This document shows positions 1-8,595 of a stretch of DNA of 64,000 nt, piece by piece. The notes under the pieces are model-generated. The model made no database searches. It saw nothing but the letters and a program-made list of their open reading frames with translations, and was not told the origin of the DNA. This DNA is from Selaginella moellendorffii (lineage: Eukaryota; Streptophyta; Lycopodiopsida; Selaginellales; Selaginellaceae): NCBI RefSeq assembly GCF_000143415.4, contig NW_003314339.1, forward strand, positions 132,812 to 196,811, read 5' to 3'. Each line of letters starts with the position of its first letter. Positions within the stretch are counted from its first letter, which is position 1. The position numbers were made by a program, and so were the translations under genes.

Positions 1-2004
1 GAGGCGTACATCTGCAAGTATTCCATACAAGTTAAGGCATTGAGCTTGAAGAGTGAAAACATCCTACCTGAATCTCTTCGCGTCCCTCCTCCGATGGTGG
101 GACGTTTAAGTGATCTATAGAGCTCTCGACCACACGACTCCACGGCCGCATTGTGAGTACTCCAGCAAAAAGTACGTACAAATCTCCAGCTCCCAGTCCT
201 AAGCTGTGCTCTTTGATCTTCTGAGCATCAGCAAAAACAAGAGCCTGCGAGACAATATATCATCGTAAGTTTTGACTTCAAATGAAGCTTCCGAACCTTC
301 CAAAGTCCAGCGTAGTGTGCTCGTATAGATGGTTCGAGCGTTTTGTACATTCCATGATCCAGCAAAACAAGCTGAGGTCGTTTCCTCTGTCCTACATCGC
401 ATTAAATTTTATAAGAAACTCTTAGAGATGTTCTAGCTTACCAAGTATACCACCTCCGCTCGGAGCTACTCTAACGAGTAAATTAGCTGCATGGGGATCG
501 CAATGCACAAAGCCATGGCGAAAAATCATGTGTGCAAATGCCTCGCTTATCTAACAAAGCACCATATGAATAAGTTTACCAAAAGCAAGTCCGAATCCTA
601 CCAGTTTAGCAACATCGTTGGGCCGGAGATCAAGGTTCTTGATTCCCTCCACCGACGTGACTTTGATTCCGTCGATAAACTCCATTGTTAACAGCTTAGA
701 GGTACTCAGCTCCAAGTGAACTTCGGGAACAGAGATAAATGGCACAATACGCGGCGAGAGTTTTTTAAAATTGTCCATGCACATTCTGGCATTCTCAATT
801 TCATTGTTGAAGTCGAGTTCCTGCATTCAGCGTAAGTTTCCAGCCAAAAATGTCGAAAAACTTTGTAGGCTTTTACCTTTGGAAGACTTTCCTTCACCTC
901 GTCCAAGAGCCACCTGAAATACCAAAAACTCTGTTAGATCAAGGTGCAAACGTAAAAGCGGAATGATTCCGAGGTAGAAATGCAAAATGCAGAAATGCAG
1001 CGCTCGAGAGGCTGAAGTACCGGTAATCAAAAGATGGAAACAACCAGTAAACCAAATTAACAACAAAACCAACTGTAGCTGTATCAGCAGCTGCTGAGTC
1101 CGTGAGATGCATGTGTTGCACCTGTGACGAAAAAGTGAAACAGGAAAAAAAAAAAAGGAAAATAATTGTCTCTACTTGCTCCACAGTATCCAAGCATACC
1201 TTGACCGCAACTTTCTTCCCGTCGTGTGTTTTAGCCACATGAACTTGAGCCAGAGACGCACTTGCAAATGGCTCAGGATCAAACTCCACGAAAACCTGTG
1301 ATCCAAAGATAAAAAAAAGAAAAGAAATCGACTGAAAGGCAAGGAAAAAACACGTATTTACCTCGTGAGGGAGACGACCAAGTTCCGACTTGAAAACATC
1401 GCACACCCGTTCATACGAAGAAACGGGACACTTATCAAGCAGAGAATCTTGCATCACTTTGACGTACTCGGGAGGAATAAGATACTCCTGAAACGCAAGA
1501 TAAAATCGTATCACGCAAAAGACCCAGAAAAAACTCACCAATTGCCCCAAGTGCTGCCCAAGCTTGATGTAAATTCCACCGTTCTTGAAACAAAGAGCTT
1601 GGAGGCGATTGGCACATCTTAAGTGAACTTCATGCTTGGCGAGAGTCTTCTCTAAGCTGCCCTCTTCAAGTCCCCACAAAGAGTACTTATAATCTACTCA
1701 AACGAGCAATTCAACACCGAAGGAACTTAGAACACTGATAATTCGCACCTGCGACAATGGCCGAGGCTGTAGCCACATCCCGAGCAAGACGAAGAGGCAC
1801 AGTCCACAGCAATTTCAGGCGGCGCTGCCGATCGCCATCGCCAGTGAGCGCCCAAGCCAGCGCCAGCGTCCCGATCCCTCCCAAGCTCGCAGACCCTACT
1901 TTGATCCATTTGCTCCTGGCGCCGGCGTCCGAGGACGAGAACGATGCTCCTTTCCGCGAGCGCAGCAAGACCAGAGGCTCAATCGCCTTGCGCGCCCACC
2001 GCAT
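1..2004 (-). CDS. ABC1/ADCK-family atypical kinase (UbiB-like), 3' end outside window
   Basis: Eleven exons can be stitched on the minus strand with consistent phase: 2004-1749, 1693-1539, 1487-1362, 1295-1200, 1121-1021, 913-877, 820-602, 550-442, 391-297, 244-68 and 11-1 (continuing past the edge). Introns are 51-78 bp with GT-AG ends. The product shows ABC1 hallmarks in order: KLGQ, the alanine-rich loop ASASLAQVH, the VAVK lysine, HCDPHAANLL and LLDHGMY (the DFG-equivalent). The family comprises atypical kinases/ATPases of mitochondria or plastids linked to quinone and lipid metabolism. The C-terminal exon (ALVFADAQKIKEHS, then LTMRPW) fits the ADCK1/ADCK5-like plant clade. The start is the ATG at 2004; the first ~80 residues are basic and hydrophobic with a membrane-like stretch, compatible with organelle import (inference). 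No internal stop is seen. The family is sure, the subfamily moderately so. Confidence 0.9.
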
Positions 2005-2207
2005 CGGAAGGAGGAGCCCTAAATTGGTCTCATCCAATTTAAAGGAGAGACTTAAAATATTTAAAGGTAAAGGGTCTTTACTATTCCTATAACTTTTTTA
2101 ACGGCAAATCTGCTGAAGGGTTTTGTTGACGTGGCCAACGGTCAGGGTTTCTAGGGTTCTTGGCTAGGGCTTGTGGGGGAAAGCAAGGGCGCCGCGCGTG
2201 GGAAGCA

Positions 2208-2222
2208 ATGTGGATCCCATGA
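2208..2222 (+). promoter_or_regulatory. Four-codon upstream ORF overlapping the main start
   Basis: ATG TGG ATC CCA TGA runs at 2208-2222. Its TGA (2220-2222) overlaps the candidate main ATG (2219-2221) as ATGA. Whether it lies in the transcribed leader depends on the unmapped transcription start. Confidence 0.35.
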
Positions 2223-4471
2223 GGCGATGGATTTGCATGAAGGCCACCAGTATTTGCCAGCAGGATGTGTTGCCATTGCCCGGATTCTTGCTTCTTGGAA
2301 GCGCGATTCGATCCAGGAGGCAGCAGGAGCGCAATCGGCAGCAGCAACAACAGCAGCAATCTAGGGCGAGTAGCAGCGGTATGATGGGTGAGAATCACAC
2401 GACGAGTAGCAGCGGCGGTGGCAGGAGAATGGGGGGATTATCGCGAGGTGAGGGCTTTCGATTCGAATCGCCAAAGAGATTATCGTCTAGGGGCAAGAAG
2501 AGCGAGGAAGCTGACGCGACGGAGCTGGGCCGGCGATTCCAGAACGCGGTCAGCTGCCATGACTGGGAGATGGCCGAGAGCTTCATCCCTTTGGCGGATC
2601 CACAGCGCCTCAACGATGGTTTGTGCGTAGCGCTCGACTCTTTGTGGTTCTTAAGCACCGAGGACGAGCTCTCCGGCGCAATGCGGCTGATCGAGAAGCT
2701 CATCCATGCCGGCGCCGACGATTTCACGCGAGCAACGCTGCGTACTTCCTTCTTGGTTTCGTGCGTCTCGGCTTGTAGAAGCCGGACTATGTCTCTCTCG
2801 GACACGGTGACCGTCATGGCTCAAAGGTACACACGCTTCTTAGTTGTTTCCTTGACGATCTTCCTTTTCTTTTCTTCGGGACGAGCAGGACGAGTGTCAG
2901 TGTATAGCATTTTTCTTCTTGGGTTTCCTAGGTGACGAGTCCATGACTGAAGCGTCCATCCATCAAATCTTCCTGGAGATAAGTTTTCCCGATCGACTGG
3001 TATCTTCCAAAGGCTCGGTGATCGTCGTCACTGGTATCTTCCTGGATCAATCTATTTGTCAAGGACACCGGAAGAAAGCCCAGTTCTAGCAGCACTGACA
3101 GATCAACTCTGAGTTAAACACAGGCTACACGATAGACTAAAGGAAAGTAACGAGGACGAAGACATGAAAGCTGACGCTGCTGCCAAGGTGCAAAGATTCA
3201 CAGACTGGGCGCTCAAGTGCATTGGCTCTCACTCGAGAGGCAAAGGGAAGTTCAGTCGAGGGGAAGGCAGCCGCGGTCTCCAGAGCTCCATCGTCGAGTC
3301 GAGGATGCAGCTCATGGCTTTCAAGAGGTTTCTAGAGCTGGCCGGAAACAAGCTGACTGTGAAGGATATCACGGAAGCTTTCGACGCTGCGTGCTTTCCA
3401 CTCACGCTCTTCTCCAACGCGATTGATCCGGGGTGGGCGACGGGGATTGCCGCGACTGCCATGCAGGGACTCTTAGGAATCCTCGTGGAGGCGGGTGCTG
3501 ATAATGTCAACCAGTGCTTCCTCGAGGCCTCGCGATTTGGAAGCACCGAGCTCGTTCGAATTCTTCTACAGGCAAGCGCGATCTTCTCTCTTTTCGTCTT
3601 TAGTTCTTTGACCGATCGTGCCTACTTAACTCGTGTTTTTCTCTCGCAGATCGCTCGAAGAAGCAATGTCGAGTTGGACGTAGACTTGGCTCTGGGATTC
3701 GCTGCTCACTACTGCAAGATCAACACCATGGAATGCCTGGTGGAAGACGGCGGAGCCGACGCATTCTTGGGACCCCTGATGAGAGCCGCGGAGAGAGGTT
3801 CGATGCAAGTGGTGCTGTGGTTTGTGGAGCGCGGCTGCAAGGACATGGAACTCTGCCTGGCTCTTACAGCGGCGGCGGCAAGCTGCCGCCTCGAGGTGGC
3901 GGACTATCTCCTGGCTCGAGTTCCCAGATACGTCTTGCAAACTCTCAGCGTGGAGATCATCAAAGCCGCGGGAGAACGAAGCAGCGGGTCACTGGGAGGC
4001 ATCGCGTTCCTGCTCCAGTCGGATTTCTTGAGCAATCCAGAGGCGACTTACAGGCTCGCAGATACGATCTCGCGCTCCGAGGACGAGGCCATCACTCCGG
4101 AGCTGCGGAGCTTCTTGCAAGAACAGTGGTCCGAGGCAGCGTTTGCGAGGGGACGGAGGCTGGGCGAGGTACACCACTTGAATGTGATGAGAGTTCTCAA
4201 GAAGGGGAACTCGGCGCTTCATCTGGACGAGCTCCCGCTCCAGCTCCAGGTGATCATCGCTTACATTCCGCTCTACAAGGAATGCGTCGCCGCCAAGGGG
4301 GTGATCTTGTCGCAGCTGCTGCGAGGCCAATTGTTTGATGCGGCGCTGCGATTGAGCGCCGGGACGCTCCCGGGGACTGAGGACATGCTCCTCAAATCCA
4401 ACAAGCAGACGCTCCTCTCCATCGTCCAGTCGCGCTTCCCCACCTTCTTGCTGTGGAAGCAAGAGCCCTAA
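2219..4471 (+). CDS. SKIP35-like ankyrin-repeat protein
   Basis: Three exons: 2219-2826, 3124-3571 and 3650-4471. Phase is kept at both junctions, and the second intron is GC-AG. The product is a soluble helical-repeat protein with degenerate ankyrin-like units (LLGILVEAGADN, ECLVEDGGADAFLGP, VVLWFVERGCKDMELCLAL). These match plant ankyrin-repeat protein SKIP35, an SKP1/ASK-interacting partner, suggesting an SCF ubiquitin-ligase connection (family knowledge; not shown by the sequence). The N-terminus is a Gln/Ser/Gly-rich low-complexity tail. Two ATGs are possible: 2219 is the first in frame, and 2381 (MMGENH) follows the polyglutamine tract. The ATG at 2219 overlaps the stop of a tiny upstream ORF. 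The C-terminus ends in KQEP before TAA at 4469. The neighbours are functionally unrelated. Confidence 0.83.
3572..3649 (+). other. GC-AG intron, in frame and stop-free
   Basis: The second intron of the SKIP35-like gene begins GCAAGC after CTACAG and ends CTCGCAG. It is 78 bp, a multiple of three, and has no stop codon, so retention would add 26 hydrophobic residues. The family alignment (LLQ joined to IARRS) supports removal. GC donors are a known minor class in plants. Confidence 0.75.
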
Positions 4472-4683
4472 CTTTTGAATTTGAAAAGATCCGAAGGAGA
4501 TTCCTCCAGCCAGCGGTGGCGATTTTCTCAGCCCATCAACGGTGACGATTAGCATCTAGCTTTTGAACGGTAGAGATTTGTCTTTTCGAAATGATATGCA
4601 AGGCGGGCATATTCTAGGGTTCTAGAAAGCTTCTAGTGCTGCGTGCTTGATCAGGCTAAGGCGCGGGCGCGCGATCCATCGCA

Positions 4684-5740
4684 ATGTCGAGTTATTTCTC
4701 TGTCCAGCCGGTTCCCGACGTTCCGGTGGTTCCACCGTTCTCCAGCACGGAGATTCAAGCTTGTTTCTCGGATTTCATCCGGTAACGTAGAAATGCTTAT
4801 GATTTTCGGTGCCAATCCGCTCTTTCCGATGCAGGGAGCACGGATTTCCTGCCCCGAGGCAGCCGCATCAGCCGCAGCATCCAGGATCGTCGTCTGCGCA
4901 AGGTCTCAGCGGTTCGCTCAATGTCCCGCCAGGGTAATCTCCGCGTTTCCTATCGATCGATCGATGCGATATTTCTAATCGATGCAGTGATTCCGGCCGC
5001 TATCTCGATCCGCTGCTTCTCCACTCCTTGTCGACACCTCCGCAGCCTTATCAGCCCTGGGTTTGCTACGATCATTTCTTCAGGTAAAGTCTATTTCTTC
5101 CAGCAGCGACGATCGATCTATGAGAATCCATGTGGTTTTCTTTGTATGCAGTCAGTCGGGGTGTCCCAATCCAAGGAGCTGCCAGCATCTTCATGTCTTG
5201 CGCCAGATAGAACCATCGGCTCGGAGGGAAAACATCGCCAGTGATTTCTACGCTTTCGATGGTGCTGTGAGGCCCGGCGGTGATACGAGGATGGTCTGCC
5301 GCTACTGTCCGAAGGACCTGGCTCCTTGCCCTTTCGCTCACCCGCAGTACTACACAGAGCTCTACACGTCGGCAGAAACTCTCCGGCTGAACATCTACAG
5401 ATCTGTAACCGGGGCAGTGATCGGCAGAGGTGGCGAGAATGTCGATTTCATACGACGCTTGACAAACGTCGAGGTGGGAATCTATGCGGACGAGGAGGAA
5501 GCTGAGAAGAGCATCGTGGTCGTCCTCGGGCCTTGGCCGCAGATTGAGCGGGCTAGGCAGCTCCTGGACTACCTCTTGCGGTGCTGCCGGAATGCCATCC
5601 AGGACGTGGGATTTGGCTGCTACAAAGAAAGGCTGTGTGCCGACTACTTCCATGGTACGTGCCGCTTTGGAAATTCCTGCCACTTTGCTCACGGTAAGAG
5701 GGAGCAGCGGAAACCTCCGAGTCCTCCTCGTCCTTCCTGA
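4684..5740 (+). CDS. CCCH zinc-finger and KH-domain RNA-binding protein
   Basis: Four exons: 4684-4781, 4835-4933, 4988-5083 and 5152-5740, giving 293 residues, with all phases consistent and introns of 53-68 bp. Domain order: a Pro/Gln/His-rich N-terminus (residues ~1-85); a CCCH finger at ~91-112 (C-x9-C-x5-C-x3-H) whose cysteines are split by the last intron; a second Cys/His cluster near 145-160 (CRYCPKDLAPCPFAH); a KH domain at ~170-240 with GRGG as the GxxG loop; and a C-terminal CCCH finger at ~259-277 (C-x7-C-x5-C-x3-H). This arrangement is typical of plant CCCH-KH proteins thought to bind mRNA. The target and process are unknown. The start ATG at 4684 is the first that keeps the frame through exon 2. 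Confidence 0.88.
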
Positions 5741-6343
5741 TCATGCGTCTGGTGCTGATTTTGTCTGTACAGTGAGCGCGCGTGTGAGAGTCCAAAGTTC
5801 TCGTTCGGTCTTTCGTCTGATCTGCCTGGGTCTTGTCTTCCTGGTTTGATTTTGTGACGTCTTCTCCTGGAAGTCAAAACCTGTGATACCTTGTACACTT
5901 CCATTCTTTCTTTTCGCTTTTGTTTTAGTTTTCTTCTAGTTTCGTTTTCCGCGGTTCTCAAAGTCGTCGTTAAAGTCTTGCCGAGATCTCTCCCGTCCTT
6001 GAGGAAGTGGTACATCCTGTCATCCAAGAACTATGCTGGGTCTAGACTGACACGACATGCGCATTTTTGTGCACGCGTGTTTGGTGAGATGCCAGCTTAA
6101 ATCTATTTTTCCCATGCCAAAGGTCGAGCGTGTTTTGAAAATGTTTGAAGTGGGTGGAATAAGGTTGGTGCTTGCGCTTCATGCTGCCTGCCTCCCGGAC
6201 CTGCCCAGGCCCGACGGAGCAGATCGGGCACCCGATCGAGCTTTGCGACATATAAATACTTTTTGCCCGGCCTGAGCAAAGAGAGTGTCAGCTTTCCAAG
6301 CTTTTTGCATCTCGGCACAACAGACGTAGAGCTCTACACTCCC
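5741..6343 (+). promoter_or_regulatory. Intergenic region and promoter of the polyketide synthase, TATA at 6251
   Basis: About 600 bp without a supported gene. The first part is presumably the 3' UTR of the zinc-finger gene. TATAAATA lies at 6251-6258, about 90 bp before the polyketide synthase ATG at 6344, which places a plausible transcription start near 6280. No other motif was recognised. Confidence 0.5.
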
Positions 6344-7621
6344 ATGGCAACAGCTGCTGAGAACGCCATGTCTAATGGAAGCAGCAGCGGTGTCAAGCGG
6401 AAGAACTTGAGAGCTGCTCGTCCGGGGAAGGCGACGCTCCTTGCCTTTGGAAAGGCCTTGCCAGATACAGTGGTGAAGCAGGAGTACCTGGTGGATGGCT
6501 ACTTCCGGGACACCAAAGTGGAGAACGCAGCACTCAAGGAGAAGCTCCAAAGGCTCTGTGAGTATACTTATTCGAATTCTTTGTCTCCGGAACATCTGGG
6601 ACTGACCGATGATGTTTTTAATTCTCCAGGCAAGACTACGACAGTCAAGACTCGCTACGTGGTCATGTCCAAGGAGATCCTGGAAAACCATCCCGAGTTC
6701 TACACGCCAGGGACCCCGAGCATCCGACAGAGGCTGGAAATAGCTGGTGAGGCCGTGACAAAGATGGGAGTGGCTGCTGCCACTCAGGCTCTGGCCGAGT
6801 GGGGGAGGCCCATCTCCGACATCACTCACCTCGTCTACGTCTCCTCGAGCGAGGTCCGCTTCCCCGGCGGCGACCTCTACCTGTCAAAGCACCTCGGCCT
6901 CAGCAGCGACATCAGTCGAGTAATGCTCTACATGCTGGGGTGCTGCGGCGGCGCTGGCGGGCTCCGGGTGAGCAAGGACCTGGCGGAGAACAATCCAGGC
7001 AGCCGGATCCTCCTCGTCATCAGCGACACCACGCTCATCGGCTGGCGTCCTCCGAATCCACAGCGTCCCTACGACCTGGTGGGCGCGGCGCTGTTTGGCG
7101 ACGGCGCCTCGGCGGTCGTGATCGGCGCCGACCCGCTACCATCGGAGAATCCGTGCTACGAGCTGGTGACCGCGAGCCAGTGCTTCGTCCCGGGCTCGGA
7201 GAAGACCATCGATGGCCGGCTGACCGAGGATGGGATCATCTTTAGCCTGGGGAGGGAGCTGCCCCAGATGATCGAGAGCGAGGTGGAGGGATTCATCCAG
7301 GGGCTGCTCAAGCGCTCGGGGCGAGTGGAGGCGGGCGGCGTGGACTATGATCGATTGTTCTGGGCGATCCATCCCGGCGGCCCGGCGATCCTCAACGCCT
7401 GCGAGAAGAAGCTCCAGCTGGCAGGGGACAAGCTCAAGTGTAGCCGGCAGGTGTTGTCGGACTATGGCAACATCAACGGCAGCACAATCATCTACGTGCT
7501 GGATTACATGCGACAGGTGAACGCCGCGGCCGACAAGCCGGATCCCGAGTGGGGGGTCATTCTTGCGTTCGGTCCGGGCGTTACCATGGAAGGCATGGTT
7601 GCCCGCAACCTGGTGGCGTGA
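6344..7621 (+). CDS. Type III polyketide synthase, anther-specific CHS-like (LAP5/LAP6 type)
   Basis: Two exons (6344-6557 and 6630-7621) give 401 residues, normal for the family. The intron falls inside the conserved Cys codon of RLC-KTTTVKTRY, the site typical of chalcone-synthase-like genes. The catalytic triad is visible: Cys in LGCCGGAGGLR, His in WAIHPGGPAIL and Asn in LSDYGNINGSTI. GDGASAVVIGADP and a GPG-containing C-terminus (AFGPGVTMEG) are present. Wording such as LAENNPGSRILLV and RPYDLVGAALFGDG matches anther-specific chalcone-synthase-like enzymes (PKSA/PKSB). Those condense fatty acyl-CoA starters with malonyl-CoA to alkylpyrones for sporopollenin, the spore and pollen wall polymer. 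The start ATG at 6344 has a good context (cccATGGc); a few MxNG-type residues precede the fold. ASCL assignment is by recognition, and a true chalcone synthase is unlikely. Confidence 0.92.
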   Translation: MATAAENAMSNGSSSGVKRKNLRAARPGKATLLAFGKALPDTVVKQEYLVDGYFRDTKVENAALKEKLQRLCEYTYSNSLSPEHLGLTDDVFNSPGKTTTVKTRYVVMSKEILENHPEFYTPGTPSIRQRLEIAGEAVTKMGVAAATQALAEWGRPISDITHLVYVSSSEVRFPGGDLYLSKHLGLSSDISRVMLYMLGCCGGAGGLRVSKDLAENNPGSRILLVISDTTLIGWRPPNPQRPYDLVGAALFGDGASAVVIGADPLPSENPCYELVTASQCFVPGSEKTIDGRLTEDGIIFSLGRELPQMIESEVEGFIQGLLKRSGRVEAGGVDYDRLFWAIHPGGPAILNACEKKLQLAGDKLKCSRQVLSDYGNINGSTIIYVLDYMRQVNAAADKPDPEWGVILAFGPGVTMEGMVARNLVA

Positions 7622-7690
7622 CACCTTGCTATAGATTTTTCCAAGGGTGTAAGTAACCGCGAATGGGAAAAGAATATCCCCTCCTCCCGC

Positions 7691-7895
7691 CAAAATTTGC
7701 AAAACCACGTCCCCCACTAAGCAAAGAATTTCATTGGCAAGTCCTATGATGCTGAACGGATTTGTGTTTGCATCGACGAGATCGCAAACATATTCCACGG
7801 AGCAATACGGTCAGTTTTGTGTTTTTCCAGCTAGCCGCTATATAAGTGTAAATTATGAAATTCTTTGCTTGGTGGGGACGTTGCAAGACCTATGA
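7691..7895. repeat. Imperfect inverted repeat (foldback), ~40 bp arms
   Basis: The sequence around 7695-7732 (cgtcccccactaagcaaaga and flanks) is nearly the reverse complement of 7854-7890 (ctttgcttggtggggacg). The arms are separated by ~120 bp. The right half overlaps the region upstream of the small ORF at 8066. It could be a decayed MITE or a local inverted duplication. Confidence 0.65.
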
Positions 7896-8033
7896 AATAT
7901 GTTGGGCCCTACACCTCCATAGTGAGTTACAAAATCCTTCCAACGAGAGAGCTACAAATGCTTCCAACGAGAAAGCTACAAATCCTTCCAAGGCAGTTTT
8001 GTCTTTTTCCAGCTAGCCCCTATATAAGTGTAA
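7812..8033 (+). promoter_or_regulatory. Duplicated ~41 bp TATA-bearing promoter module
   Basis: Two near-identical blocks start cagttttgt and end tatataagtgtaa, at 7812-7852 and 7994-8033. Each contains ctagcc followed by TATATAAG. The second TATA box (8021-8028) lies 38 bp before the ATG of the small ORF at 8066. Between them lie short tandem repeats of ccttccaacgagagagctac type (7935-7990). Confidence 0.55.
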
Positions 8034-8345
8034 GGCTTGGTTGGTTTATTTTCCGGTACTAAAAGATGGATGCCGCCCAGCATTTAGATGCTAATGCTCA
8101 CATTGATGCAGATTTTTCGGGGGAGGTTGATTTGTCTTGCGATGAGGTACTGTCGGAAGTTCTAAACGATGACGATTTCTATTTCTTGAGAGAATTATTT
8201 CTCGATCTCGGCTTTGAAGTGGAATTTGACAATGTCGCTGTGATAAATCCCAGCGATGAAGGTGAAACTAGTGTCAATACAGTCGAGTCTTAGAAATAAT
8301 AACTGATTTTGATAATAATTAGAACCGATGACCACCTTTCCCGGT
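8030..8345 (+). repeat. Left copy of the small-ORF repeat unit
   Basis: About 290 bp covering the small ORF and its 3' flank (accgatgaccacctttcc) resembles 11320-11600 in the same orientation. The two units bracket the VPS41 pseudogene. Confidence 0.6.
8066..8293 (+). CDS. Small acidic protein, family unknown (copy 1)
   Basis: Single-exon ORF of 75 residues with a TATA box 38 bp upstream. It is strongly acidic (Asp/Glu clusters such as DEVLSEVLNDDD) with a central ELFLDLGFEVEF segment. A second copy exists at 11346-11549. The copies differ by in-frame deletions and conservative changes while the central segment is identical, which suggests selection on the protein. No domain, signal peptide or membrane segment is recognised. 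An acidic activation or interaction peptide is possible, but this is a guess. It may instead be a conserved piece of a repeat. Confidence 0.45.
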   Translation: MDAAQHLDANAHIDADFSGEVDLSCDEVLSEVLNDDDFYFLRELFLDLGFEVEFDNVAVINPSDEGETSVNTVES

Positions 8346-8595
8346 TCTTGATTTTACAATGAAAAGTGCCACCGTTTCGCAAAATCGAGAAGCATTAGAG
8401 ATCCTTTCGGTTTTTGGTGGTGCATACACAGGGATGAATAGTAGCAGCAGCAGTAGCTAGCAATCCTTGCTTTCTTTAAGGTTTATCATCTGTTGCCACT
8501 TCTTTACCCTTCTTCCACCTCCACTCTTTTTGGAACTCTTCACCCATGAAAGATGGCGTTTGTAGTACTAGTAATGCTTGTCGCGCTGCTGTTCA

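Noticed and set aside
6263-6343. N-terminal extension of the polyketide synthase
   Set aside because: The frame is open upstream but lacks an ATG, and it begins within a few bases of the TATA box.
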